Source: Motacilla alba alba (Eukaryota; Chordata; Aves; Passeriformes; Motacillidae). Taken from it: a stretch of DNA of 64,000 bases. The DNA lies in the NCBI RefSeq assembly GCF_015832195.1, contig NC_052018.1:37391052-37455051 (forward strand). The letters are read 5' to 3'. A program made the translations under genes and the position numbers. The stretch's first letter is position 1, and the number at the start of each line of letters is the position of its first letter. The notes below the pieces were generated by a model. It was not told the DNA's origin and searched no databases. It was given only the letters and a program-made list of their open reading frames with translations. Shown piece after piece: positions 36,665 through 49,300 of this stretch.

Positions 36665-36729
36665 TGTAAATTAGCTTATGGTTCACCTTCTAGTGAACCT
36701 GTAAATTAGCTTATGGTTCACCTTCTAGT
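36665..36729. repeat. 35-bp tandem duplication with inverted repeat
   Basis: The block starting TGTAAATTAGCTTATGGTTC occurs at 36665-36699 and 36700-36729. The shared 30 bases are identical. Five bases (GAACC) between the copies complete a perfect inverted repeat GGTTCAC-CTTCTA-GTGAACC at 36680-36699, which could form a seven-base-pair hairpin. A template switch at such a hairpin is a plausible origin. Confidence 0.95.
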
Positions 36730-37574
36730 CCTGTAAAAGGAGTCTAAAATGCACCCCATCTCATTTAGAATTTGAGTCAGAGGATAGCACAAAATAAGTA
36801 GTGAATTTAATTATATCTTTAGAAGTTTAAACCCTCATAGAATGAGGATATAATTAGAACTCACATAAATCAGTGGAAAAACATGGAATGGCATTCCCTA
36901 TTTGTGGGGAACAACAAAACATTCCCTACTCTGGGGAACATCCTTCAAAAGGGAATGATTTGAAATGTCCCTGAAAATGCATTAGACCCTCATTTAGTAT
37001 TAAAGTGTTTTGAAAATTGTTGATCTAGATCACAATTGTTTGTATTTGCAATGTCACATGATGTGTGTATGCACATTTCTGCATTTGTGTTCTTGTCCCC
37101 TGTAGTACTTTTTTTTTTTTTTTTAATTAAGGCTTGTAACCTGTAGAAGTGAGACACTTCTTGGGGGCTACTGAATTCCCTTCTTCATTCCTACAATGCA
37201 TTTTATTAGGTGTAAGCAGGGCTTTGCTGTTCTTTATACTCATCTATCCATAGCTGTGTTTTCTGGGACAGAGGGAGTAATAAAATGGTACCAGGAATAT
37301 TTTCTGCATAGCAGAGAGAAACCTGGAGGCACAACTGCCTTCCACAGCAGTGAGCTGCTCTCCTGCTCGCTTGTGGCAAAGCCATTACTGAGCCCTAAAC
37401 CAGCCACAGCCATCAGCTTCTTAAAGCCAAGATCTGAATCAAAAGAAATATCAAAATCCCTTCAGTGTGAATATCAGATGGTCAGTCTAAAATCCTTTGA
37501 AGAGCTCTTGCACATTCCAAGGTAGTGGTGCAGCCTAATAACAGTGCCAGAGATGAAAGGTTTGGGAGGTTTGA
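36730..37574. other. Unique noncoding DNA
   Basis: Contains a T-run of 16 bases at 37109-37124. A 109-codon plus-strand frame at 37196-37525 has no recognisable domain and is not supported as a gene. Confidence 0.5.
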
Positions 37575-37850
37575 TCCGGCAGCTGGAAAACAAGTTGTAC
37601 TACGTGAGGCTTAAAGAGTTCAGTCGCTTCAGCTTATCTGAGAGGAGATGGAGAAGTGGATTGATCATGTCTAAGTGCTTACACACGGGAAAGAGATCCA
37701 ATAGCAGGTCTTTTTGAGCTTGTTGACAAAGACCTGACAAGATCTATTGCAAAGACTTAGACGAATTAGGCCTTGAAATTAGTCATATCTTGCTAGCAGA
37801 GAGGATAATTAAACTGAGTAACAGTCTCCTTAAAAGGGCTGGAGGGGGGA
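37575..37850 (+). mobile_element. Ancient, highly diverged CR1-type LINE fragment
   Basis: The order of weakly preserved phrases follows an old CR1/L3-like 3' region: TACTACGTGAGGCTTAAAGA, then GTTCAGTCGCTTCAGCTTAT, GATTGATCATGTCTAAGTGC, a GAACTTAGAC-like ACTTAGACGAATTAGGCC, CTTGAAATTAGTCATATCTT and GAGGATAATTAAACTGAGTA. It lacks the ATTCTGTG terminal array and differs from the other CR1 copies here. The match is by layout and recalled consensus, so the subfamily is uncertain. The end may reach about 37930. Confidence 0.62.
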
Positions 37851-39249
37851 CAGGACAGGCAGGACTCAACATGGATTTAAATCTTCAAAGATATATGTAA
37901 TTAAATCCTTCTATGAGATATAATTTAATCTGCCTCTGGGCCAAATTCTGTGTCCAGTAGGTCCAGGGGTTTAGGTGGAATTGTTGTTTCGGTATTTTCT
38001 GATCTTAATGCTTATAAATGTATGAATCCTTTATTCATGTCCTCCTTCTGTGGACCAGGGAAAGAATAACAAATTATGCACAACCCCAGGAGTGCCCATA
38101 ACACCTGGAACTCTGTGTTAAGACAACCACTGCAACCAAAATTTATCAAGACTTCAGGGTATTAGTGAAGAGAAAAGATTTCCTTTATGCACTGGGGAGA
38201 TGTATTCTCAGGGCTCATGTCTTTGTTTGCCTTTATTTTTTTTCCATGTCATTCAGAAACATCAGAGGTGGCTGCAGCTGGAGACAGGGCAACAGATGGA
38301 TAGACTGCAGATGCAGGATTCTATTTTTCATTTATTTACTCAACAGATTTCCAATTTTTATTTTATAAGTTAAATCAGAAAACACCTTGGTTTATATTGC
38401 TTTTATTTTTGGAGTTAATCTGAAATACTTTAAAGATTTTTTTTCACCTGTTTCCTGTCCAAAAGTCCTTGCTTATTTGAGGTTGTTTTTATTATTTTTG
38501 TTTCCTCAAACTAAGAGGCAGAACTCAGTTAACTAACAAGCCCTTTCACTCTAGGTAGAGAAAATTTATGGAAGTCTGCATACCTGTAAGAATAGATTTC
38601 TTGATAAGGTGAGTCTACTAAAAAAAAAAAAAAAAAAAAAAGAAAGCAGCAGAACCACATCCTAGTTTCCAATTTCCATTTCCAGATAGCTGTACCAGTA
38701 CATAACAGAAATGAAAAAAAATCCCAAACTTCTGAATCCAAAATTACATTCCTTTTTGAGAAATAATTTTCAGAAATGCAAATTGAATCTTAATTTTACC
38801 TTTTACAGTTTCATTCTGGAAGAGGTAAATGTGGTACCTGTAATGAGCTGGCTTTGGGAAGGGACACTTTATCTGTACCTGGTTTACAGTGGGAGGCCAT
38901 GGCTATGGTTTGTTCAGCTGACAGGAGTCAAGGGACACCAAAGGGAATCACACTTTGAAGCAAATCAAAGCAAATAAGCAAAGAAACACTGAACAACTAT
39001 AAGTAAACAACTGAAATCACTGAACCCAAATCCACAAATTAAGGAAATAGAAGACTTCAGTGCTGTCCCACTCAGTGAACAAATCCAAAACTCATACAAG
39101 TGGAATTTCAGGGTCAGTGGCTGCCTGAAAAGAAATAAATTATGTCCAAAAAATGAGTAATTTCTGCTGCTAGAATTCAATACTCTACTAATGCTTTAAT
39201 AAGCAGTGAGTTGCTGCTTGCTTCTGGCTTGCTATGAGTTGCTACTCAG
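37851..39249. other. Noncoding DNA with poly(A)22 tract
   Basis: An A-run of about 22 bases lies at 38620-38641. No interspersed repeat or coding gene is recognised. Confidence 0.5.
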
Positions 39250-39415
39250 GAGCCCTATTCCTGCCTTAAGATTTCAGGATGTCCCAGATTCCCATCACAA
39301 TTTCCTTTCTCATCAAGGGGAATACATTCCAGTCTGTGAGGAAAAGGCCATCTATTTTTCATTTAACAAACTTTTATCTACCTTGCCTCTTAAGTGTCTA
39401 AAGTTGCTCACTCAG
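39250..39415 (+). other. Candidate 166-bp coding exon
   Basis: The acceptor side reads GCTTGCTATGAGTTGCTACTCAG after a T/C/G-rich stretch. The donor is a near-consensus CTCAG followed by GTAAGG. Only one frame is open, beginning with one leading base and then 55 codons including ALRFQDVPDSHHNFLSHQ and later EKAIYFSFNKLL. Its leading single base completes the codon left by the candidate exon at 15935, and it ends in phase 0, matching the exon at 61098. No family is recognised. Could also be a noncoding-RNA exon or chance. Confidence 0.28.
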
Positions 39416-41485
39416 GTAAGGTCTCTAACCTTGTCTTCTCTTTTGAAAGTCACCCTAAGATGAGAGTCAGTTCTGTCATCATGCTCCTGTGGGAAATCAA
39501 ATTATGATGTTAGGCAGCAATGGTTAATAGTGTCTTATTTATTATGTATGAAGAACAAAATTTTAAAGAGAAATCACTAGCATTAAGTGCAAACATTTTT
39601 CTTAATTTAATTGACATTTTGACAGCAAAATCTTTTAGGCTCCTTAAGGAAATTCAGCCTATAATAATAAATAATGAGCAAAAATATTGCTAGAAGATGA
39701 AACTTAATAGCCTATTTCTTAAAGACTCAGATTTTATTATAGGAAAGTAGATGCAGATTGCTACATATACCAGACTAATTTTTCTCTTCGATTCTTTTCC
39801 TAATCCCTGTAGACTAAGAATAAAGTGGTAAAATTGGAAAAAAAATATGCCACAGATATGGAATGCTGCAGCAGACATGCCTGTATATGTACATTGTAGG
39901 AATCCATGTGTACTTTCCCAGTCAATATTTAAAAGGATTAGCTGGTCTGTTTGCTGATTGCTCTTTGAAAATTAAAATTCCTTATAAAATATTTAGTCAA
40001 AGTAGAGGGAATGGAAGATCTGGGATTCCTGTGATCCCGTAATCATTGCAGAATTAGGAAGTTTTTTTTTCTGCCAATAAAATAAAGACTAAAGACTCCT
40101 TTGGTCTGTCAAAGCCACAATATTGGATTATGGACTGCTGAGGAGACCAACTAAGGAAGGCTAGCTGATAACTTCCCTAAAAAAGCACTCTTAAATCTTT
40201 CCTAGTCAACTTAGTGGGCATTTGGTGTCTGTGAGACATTTGATTTGGCTCCATTTGCAGAGAGTTCAGCCTGAGAACCAGGCACAGGATCTAGTGAACT
40301 AGATTAGCTTCACTTGCTTTCTTGCACAGTAAACCCCCAAAGACAAATGAAACCTACATATATGTGCACACATGTATATATTTTTATTAAAAAAAATAAA
40401 ATTGTAAGAGTATATGTGGTGTTATAAAAGCATAAATTTAAATCAGGTTTTTCAAGCAAATTTTCTGCGTCACTCTCCAATTGCAGTGCAATTTCTACAG
40501 AAGAGGAGGCCTCTGTGATGACATATCTTGGAAAAAAAGGGAGGAAAGCACCTGTGGGAAACATTGCATCCCGGAGGGCTGTAATACCCTTCAGACAAAA
40601 TGGCTAGGTTGGAATAACCATGTATTTTCAATGCAAGGAAAGGAAGGGCGATAATTAATTTGACATAGGTGCAAAAACCTTGGCAGCTATATTTTATTAC
40701 AGGATAATTTTGTAAAAAGCCAGCATCTTGTGCCTATATAAGGAGGCTCAACGTTGCTGACAAACATGTGAATTGAATTAAGGAAAAGGTTGAGTGATAA
40801 AATGAAAGTCACTAATTTCCACTCCCAAGGCACTTAGATAAAATAAATGCTAATATAAGACTTTTACTTTATTCAAGCATTCATTAGAGTTTTCAAAGAG
40901 GATGAAAATGCCAGAATGAATCAGTTATTTGGTTTCAAGGGCTCTGAGAATGCTTAAACCACAGCTTTTTGAACTTGTGTTCAAAAAAGAGTACATTTCC
41001 TAAGGATAATCATTATTCCATCTCCAAAAGGGGAAATTCTCTCATGAAGAAAATCAAGGCAGAAGGAATAGGTTAGAAGACTTAGACCCAACTCCCATGA
41101 AAATTAGATTTTGTATACATATATCTCTATAACAAACATAGATAACACATAATATGCCTGTTACTCGTATGCTCTAATTCTTTTGTAACATTATATTGAA
41201 ATCTCTTTTTCCCACTCAAAAGAATAATGGCAATTAGTTGCTATCCGACTGGAACTACCTAAAATATGAAAATGTGCTATATCACTCTTTTTTACAACTG
41301 TGTTTACGAATTGCCTCGGACACAGTTACACTTCTTTGGTGGAGTTAGTGTTGATTCCACAGCACAGAGCAGAGGTACTGGCTCAAAGGCATAGGTCAGC
41401 CAAGTCTCTGATAACTCTGTGACTTGGACTGTCCTGCTTTTTGTTTTAGCTTTCTGAGCACTTTTAACTTCAGCGTCTCAGCAGC
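39416..41485. other. Unique AT-rich noncoding DNA
   Basis: No interspersed repeat, RNA gene or coding frame that can be supported. Confidence 0.5.
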
Positions 41486-42210
41486 ATGCATTGTGATCCA
41501 CTGCACCCCAAAGGCAAGGATCAGCTATCTCATGCTGAGGGACCAAAAGGCTTGCTGAAAGCAGATGTCAAATGGCTTTCCACAAGACTGGGAACTGAGA
41601 GCTACTTTATCTTGAGGGTGTTCTCTGTAAATGTTATCCAGCTCTTGGCTCCTACTGCGTTTTACACTCAAACACAAGAACCTTTTTCTAACCTACTTCT
41701 TCTCTTCCAGTCCTACCACAGGCTACTCAGCAGTAGCCTGACCAAGAGATGGTGGCTGTGGTGGTGGGAATGAGCCGTCACAGGGGACCTCTCTGACAAC
41801 CCTTTGGGCCTCCAGAAAACACCTGGCCTCATGTATACTCATGTATACATACATGCCTCCTGTATACTCTGAGAGCACATGTTTTGTAGGGGCTACCCCC
41901 TGCTTGGCCATCTGCCCTAGGCAGCCAATCACTTTGAGGTCATTTGTGAATCTGGAAGGTGTTCTGCAGGCAGGACACTCCAATTTTCCCATCTCCAAAC
42001 TGCAATTCTGGACAACGTAGACCAGCACTTTATGGAGAGCTTTAAAAATTCCTAGAAATATGAAGATTTCAGCTAAAATCAGCAGCGTGTTCTGGGTTTT
42101 GTGAGCCAGAATGACCAACAACAAAGTATGGGTATGTGACCACAGGTGTGCTGCTAGCACATATTGATCAGGCTCTGGCTGTGGTGGCATCACCTCTCCA
42201 TTCCACACCA
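41486..42210. other. ORF-rich island of unknown origin
   Basis: This island is less AT-rich than its flanks and carries the window's joint-longest frame: 161 codons on the minus strand (41723-42208), overlapping a 95-codon plus-strand frame (41486-41773). The minus-strand translation has a hydrophobic stretch near residues 28-54 (HTLLLVILAHKTQNTLLILA onward) and a later Cys-X2-Cys (LECPACR). No catalytic motif or family is recognised. A perfect inverted repeat, AGGCTACT-CAGC-AGTAGCCT, lies at 41720-41739. An unnamed transposable element, a decayed retrocopy or a lineage-specific gene are all possible. Confidence 0.3.
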
Positions 42211-43083
42211 GTGGGAACAGTAGTGCTGGTGGTGACTGCTACTGATGGATGCTAAATGCTCAGAGTGCTTGTAAAGGACCTCTTAATAGATACCACCAAA
42301 GATAGGATTTTTTGACTTTGGCAGATTGTGCCTGGATTTTATGTTGTGAAGGAAAGTGCAGCGTGAGGTGATAGTTTTCAGTATAGTTGGCCAGAGGAAA
42401 AATCCAAAGGGAAATGGAAAACATACAAATGGATGTATCTGCACCCAAATCAATCAAGTGCCTGACTGAAGTCCTTTAATGACTGTCATACTTAACTTCT
42501 TACCTGGAGGGAGGAAGAGAAAAAAATCTGTCACTTCACCATTTTGTCAGATTTAACTGTGTGCACAGGGTAGGTTAATTAAAAAAATTTAGGATGCCTT
42601 ATTCTTCCTAGATGCAATTGATTCCATTCAAATAATGTAGAAAGTATTTTATGATCATTTTGAATCCAAATACCAAGAAATTCAGTAAAATTTCCTTTAT
42701 TTTAAATGGGCTTTACTTTGAAGCTGTAAAGTACCCAAAAGGTGAACATATATTTTAGTCTAATTTACACCTTATCACCTTATTATATTTTGTTTTATTC
42801 CTGAGGGTGCAATTATGCATAAAGAGCCTAACTTTTACCTCCTATAAATCAGTTTTGAATTTCACCCAGAATTGCAATTGTCTCAAATTATGTGTGTTGT
42901 TTTAAATGTCAGAATGTGATTATAGTATAACCCTCTAAAACTGGTCCTAGTGGGATGGTTGTGTCTTCAGCCTGGGTTATTTATGTTAGCAATAATTTAA
43001 AAGATAAGAAAAAATACAGAAGTTGAACTGAAAAAAAGCAAGTTTGGAATAGTGTCGCAAGTCATCTAATGTGTGAGAGACAT
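42211..43083. other. Unique AT-rich noncoding DNA
   Basis: No repeat or coding frame of note. Confidence 0.5.
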
Positions 43084-43353
43084 TCAAAAGGTATTCTCAA
43101 TATCCACCTTGAAATCAGAAATGTTTTCATTTTCTAGGTTCTGGAAGCAGTATTTCTTAGCAATGATGTCCAGTTTGGTAAATTTGTCATGTATCAGAGA
43201 CATAAACACCACCGAATAGTGTACACACTGTTCGGAGTGCTGTATTTCTATGTAGATAGGGTCTCTATTCTGACAGAACTTTTGTTCAGTGAAGACAAGT
43301 AGCACATTAAGAGCAGTGAGGAAAGCTTCACAGTAATGTGCACATATGTGTGT
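43084..43353 (-). other. Protein-like open stretch, minus strand, unknown
   Basis: Read on the minus strand, a stop-to-stop frame of about 89 codons gives an evenly mixed, protein-like translation, including HYCEAFLTALNVLLVFTEQ, then HDKFTKLDIIAKKYCFQ near the middle. There is no ATG near its start; the frame is open back to 43353. Possible splice edges on the minus strand are an acceptor ending TTCTGTCAG near 43272 and a weak donor after TTTCAAG near 43106. It may be an exon, a decayed retrocopy or chance. I do not recognise the family. Confidence 0.22.
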
Positions 43354-46300
43354 TTATACTTTTCTACTTATTTCTATAAATAAATACATGTAAATGTTAA
43401 GTTTTTTATATCTTCATTTCTCTTAGCTAAAAAGTCCTTGAGCATGTCTCCTATTTCTGCAAATAACGAGGTAGTTCATAGTTTTATGCAGGCAACTATG
43501 CATGTGTTGCACGAGATTTGAGATAGTAAGAATGCTTCCATTTATTGTTAGGATCCTATCTTATTTTGTTTATATGCATTTGAGCATAAGAATCATGGCT
43601 TATTTAAAAAAAAACCTTTGAAAGCTATTGTTAATCTACACTCTATTCTTCTTTAGTCCTAAAACTTCAGCATTCTCTATTGTTGCAACATCATATCATC
43701 AGCATTTTTACAAAAGGAAGAAAAGAAGTCAAAGCAGTTACAGCTTTAACTCCACATTCTGACAATAAATGCAGATGATAATGAAGGCACTAAATTAAGC
43801 AGTCATAGCCAGACTTAGGGGAGTGTGGGGCCATGGTTTGCTGTATCACTCTCAGCAGGTGGCACTTGCTGGGCAGCCAGTTCTTCCTATGGAGTTCTGA
43901 TTTGCCAGATGTACAGACTGAAGCTTCCTGTTCCCTTAGCTCACATTTCATCCTGTGCAATGTCATCAACTATCCCTATAAAGCCATGCCAATCCTACAA
44001 CTGGAGAAAAATTCTAATTGGGATGTGGGCTTGAGTTAATTCTGGGGAAGCACCATGTTGAGCCCTTTTCTATAAAGGGGCAGAAAATGTTGCCAGGCTT
44101 CTTTTCTCTGTGTTTTGCTCTGCAGCTCAACCTTGATTTGAAGAGTCTGTGTTCAGTGGTCACTTACTCCCTAATACTTCGGAAGCAGGCAGAATGTTGT
44201 AAGTGAAATTGAATGGAATAAAGCACTGAAGGGGAAAGGCTGTCAGGAGCAATTTCTTAAAACTGGAAGAACAGACTACTTAAAATAAGATCTTGAAGCT
44301 AGAACATAAGGTAGTTATTTAATTTTTGGCTTACAGTATCAAACTTGTCATTACCCTTTTAGGAAAAGTCTAAGAAAATTGTTGAGTACATGAAGATAGC
44401 AAAAGTAATTTTATTTGATAGAAGAGGTTGGCATTGGTAAACAGATACATTCATTCAATGCATCATTAGCCCCAGAAAAGAATGATTGGATTCTGGCCAA
44501 AATAGAAGAAAATTCTACTAAGAAAAGGAACTGATCACAGCCAGATGAATTAGACCTATCATCTAAAAAATGGGAACTTGTCGATTGTGATAAATTATCT
44601 TTTAAGATGTTGGTGAGCCTTCCAGGAGACATTTGTGTATATGGCAATGCAAACATAATCACCCTAGCCACTGTATACATCAATGGATGTCTGTGTCACA
44701 TGTGACAGCTCAAAGAGGTGATGAGATTCATTCTGACCTGTGGTGCATCCAACAGAAATGAAAGAGAATGAGAAAGGAAGTAAAGCCAGTGGCTTGCTCA
44801 GGTTTAGAGGGAAACCTTGCCCATTCTCCCACAGGAGGGCTGTTTTCCAGAGAGCAGGTCTGTTGAGTACAGACAGAGACTTATGGTGGGCAGAAATTGC
44901 ACCCTACCACAATGTTTGGATTAAAAAGGGGGATCCTAGGCACCGTGTCAGCTTACCTTGGAGGTGCTGAGCAATAGTGGTGCAGAATGTAAGGAAGGGA
45001 AGCCAGGCATGCAAAAAGAAGAGAGATGGAGACAATTCCTGAGAAGTTATAAGCCAGCATAGAGCCAGCTACTTGAGACAGTAACAAATTCAACCTAATT
45101 TTCAAAAGAAGCAACAAAAGAGTGGATCAGCTTTTGATAAAGCACAGCAGGGAAAGCATATAAGTCATCTGCGATCGATAATTTTGCCATAAGGCTAAGC
45201 TACTTCCGTGATAAAGAGCTGGCTTTGATGTCAAAAGGAGCAGGTGCCTGTGGGAGGTCAAAGTTTGAAATGAGATTACTCACAAGGATCAGAAAGATAA
45301 TCAAATCTGCCCACTTCTGTGGCAGTGACATATCAGTACAAAAGACTCAAGTTCTAAATAGCCACAGTTAGGACTGAAAAAGGATAACTGCAAAATCCTG
45401 ATGAGAGGACAAAAGGCAAGAATGGTTTCTGAGGGCAACTCATTTCCGACTGACTTGAAAGGACGAAGCTCACTGGTCTGTTAAATGGCTTTTGCTGTTC
45501 AGTCAAGAGGTAACTGGAAGCAAGGACAGTCAGACCCAAATGCACAAAGAAGCATGGGCCTTGCAGGGTTAGCAAGTCTTGCAGTTTTAGGGGTGGAGTA
45601 CACAGAGCCCAAAAGCACCCATGGCCCTGTGCATGAATGGAGAAAGTGGCCACAGTGACTGGGAGGAAACCAAAGCTAATCCAAAGTGAATGTTTAGAAA
45701 GGAGAATGGTGTCTTAAATCCTACTTTTCTCATAAAATTACCCATATCCCAGAATGTAGCGCTTAATCTAACACAAAAGCATCCTTCTACTCTGTGGTAC
45801 TAGCTCATCCCTTTGGGGTGGTTCACTAGCTCCTTTCCTCCCTTCAGAGACCCAGATGGAGAAAGAGGTGTGCGTTTTCTACACAGAACCTGCCTATGAA
45901 GTGTGACATCTGAGTTTAAAACTGCATATCCTGTACTCTTAAGAGTATCCTGGTCTTTCACATGGGTGAAATCAATGTAGGGGTACTGGAGCCAGAAAAG
46001 AGGGTAAAGAAAGAAGTATTCTGATTTGATGCTGAGTTTGAGCTCCTGAGGAGCACAATCCTGATGTCTCAGAAGGAACGGGCCAAGCATCTTCACCAAA
46101 AAGCATTGCTCAGTTTCACCACACTGAAGTCCTTTATAGATCTTGGTGTTTGGATACCTGTCTTCAGAGGTACTGCTTCACTATACAGCCAGCTTAGTAC
46201 AGCATTGAATTCTGAGTTGTAATAGAATCATTCTTTGTTGAAATCCTCTGGCAGTGGTGACCAAAGGAACTCAAGGGCTTAGAGCAAGGTCCTGAGAAGT

Positions 46301-49300
46301 GGCTGCCTCATAGCCTCTAGTGTGCAGCCAGCATGTGGCATCCAGCCTGTAACACTCCAGATCAGATCTCTCAACCCATCTCTTTGTTTTTGCCTGTTCT
46401 AGTAAGCCAAATGAGGCCAGGTACAGCTGGGGTGCTGCTGGCACATCAGCAGCAGTGGTGCGGCAGGACTCTCTTTGGCCAGGCTCAGCTAGTTCTGTCA
46501 CTGGTAATATCTGGATGTAGCTGAAGGGATAAGACAGGCCTGGGACTGTCCCTAAAAAGCAGTACAGGTGTGCTCACCTAATTTTGGGGGTGAGGAAAGG
46601 AATACGTACTTGCATCTTGCCATTTGTCGGTAACCTGTTTAATCTACTGGGGTAAAAGCAGCACCTGTGCTCATGGAAGGCTTGGCCTCAGAGCTGGAGG
46701 TGGGGCTGAGCACAAGCCCATGCACACATGGGGTGATTTCAGAGGAGGTGTGGAGTGGGTGCTGAATGTGCTACAGCATTGGAAGGGAATAGAAGCAGGG
46801 TCTGCCTCATGCTTATGCTGAGATGCCTGTAAGTCGGCCAATACCCCTTCAACCATTTCATATCATCCCAAAGACAAGAAAAAAATGGTCTTGGAGAGTC
46901 TGGCTGGGCAAGTACCCTGATCAGCTTACTCAGATGATAACAGCAAGATAAAGTTCAGGGTAAGAGCATACCAGCTGCCTTTGGCAGCCCAGAATGGTCT
47001 GTTTGTAACTTTACAGCTGCCATGAAGCCTGAGAACATCAATAAAAGCTGTACTTCCTTCACCTTTGTGTATCTTTTTTCCCTTTTGTAACCATGTCACC
47101 CTGTTTTTTCAAAGACAGGAAAAGAAACTATCATTCAGAGCTCATACCTGAACAACAGAACTAACTCTTTCATCCTGATGAAGAAAGATTACTAGACAGA
47201 ATCAGAGAGTGTATCCAAAATCCTGTCTCTGAAAAAAGTGTTTTGATACAGTTTGATTATTCTTTTTTCCTTTGTGCAGAAACTCTATTTTAGTTTCAGA
47301 AGACTCTTTATTTTGTTTTGATTCTTTTCCCTTTGTGTATCTGAGTCAATAAATGTCCAGACTTGGGCACAGATTTCTCACTTTGTCATGGCAACTGAGT
47401 AGTCCTTATTCTTCAGACCCTGAGTCTTGTTTCATTATTTAATGCCACCTAGTAATGTAAATACTTTAATTTGGGCTTAATTATTATGTGGAAATTAATA
47501 CAATATAGTTTTAGTAACAACTGTACATAACCAATTATCAACAACATTTATATAACTCCAGACTGTAGATTTTATATCCCTTGTTTCAGCAGAGCTGAAC
47601 TCCAATGAAAAAAAAATCTCTTTATCATCTTCATTTTTATATTTATATATAAGGAATATGTCTAACAAAATATTGGTTTGAATTTTAAAAATTCAGTTGA
47701 TTTCTTGTCTTTGCTTTGAATGTCTCATCTATATTCTGAAATTCTAATGAGAAATGTACATATTGCAGCATATGTTTGCCACATGTTCTACAGGGAATAT
47801 GTAGCTCTTGTATTATCCCAGCCTTCTGAAGGAGGTTAGGCCAGTCAGTTAGGCTTGAGAATCAGTCATAAATTCAGCAGCTAAAGCCATGCCTTTTTCT
47901 GTCCCACCTCTAAGTGTCTTTGTGGAGTTTCCTAGGCAGCAAGTCAAGGCTGTGTACTCCTGTGTGGTCCTGTTACAGCCTGCCCCCATTCTCCTCATGT
48001 CTTCTGCATAAGCACAGCTGTTCCCCTGCCTTTGAAGACTTCTGTTCCCAGATCGTGCACATGTTGTTCTCTAAAACCTTATCCAATTTGTAAGAAAACT
48101 GCTTCCAGTAAATGATCTCATAGTAAAATTTTGCCCCAGTTTCACAAGTCCTTCTGTAACCTTTCTAGACACCTTCAGTGCCTTCAGTGTTTGGATCTTC
48201 CTCACCGAGATTTTCTGCTACCTTGATTTTTGTGCTTGGCACACACGCAGATATCTATTTAAAACTTCATTTTTAGCACAGGGATCTAGCCATCTGATTC
48301 CTATTAACAGTAATGGGAACTGCATGGCTAAGTTAATTACCATGTACTGTGCTGAACAATTAGCACTTAGTATCTTCCCTTTGTTTTCCCTGAAAGGTGT
48401 TTTCTGGCCTTTCTGAAATTAATGCACTGATCTGGAGTAGTGGAGCTGGATTTGGGTCACTAAAATTCTGATTATATTGATGTGTATTTGTTGCTGGGTC
48501 CAGTGACAGTAGTGAAAAACATTTCCCAGTATTGCATGGCTTCAGCAATTGGCATTTTGATGCTGTTGCAGATTCATTCACAAAGCAACAGAGGAACAGG
48601 GAGAATTGAACTGAGGGTATCACCACATGACTCTCACTGCGAGAACCACGGCACCTCAAGTTCAAGTGCCCATTAAGTACCTAACTGAGAATACAAATGA
48701 GCCTGAGCTCAACTCTGATATAGATGACACAAACAATTTCCTTCTGTCAGATACTATTTCTTCACTGACAAGTGCAAATAAAGGTGGGAAGGAGTGAATT
48801 CAAGAGGGTAAAGCCAACTTTAGCAAGGAAAGGAATAGCTGGCACAGGCCACAGACATTTGAGAAGATCAATAGCACAGCGCTAGTTAAGCTGTGTGTGG
48901 TCTTGACATCTCAACACAGGCATTTTTGCTTGGGGAGGTGGTACTTTTTTGCCAAAAGTGGTTTTGTCTTTTTTGTATCACAGAGAGATTGTCCTTTCCA
49001 TTTAGATAAGGACCTATTTAGTATGACCTATATTTTCATTTTGTCGCTGTAAAGAGAGAACACAATTTCTGTCAGAACAGATAAAGGAGAGAAAGAAAAA
49101 AATATGCCACAACCTCTGTTTTATTTTAATTTCAAAGCTGAGAAATTTTTCCATTTTACTTTTCAAACTGTTTTTAAAAAGTAAAAATTGGACAAGAAAG
49201 TAAAGATGCTTATCATCTTTGTCAGAAATTATTTTATTTTATTAGCTCTGGTTCAAACCTGCCCAGACATGTAGGCAAAACTGTATGATGGTAAGGTATC

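Noticed and set aside
46264..46856. Multi-frame open patch and splice-like segment 46403-46503
   Set aside because: Open on both strands owing to base composition; donor is only GTAATA and no phase partner is clear.
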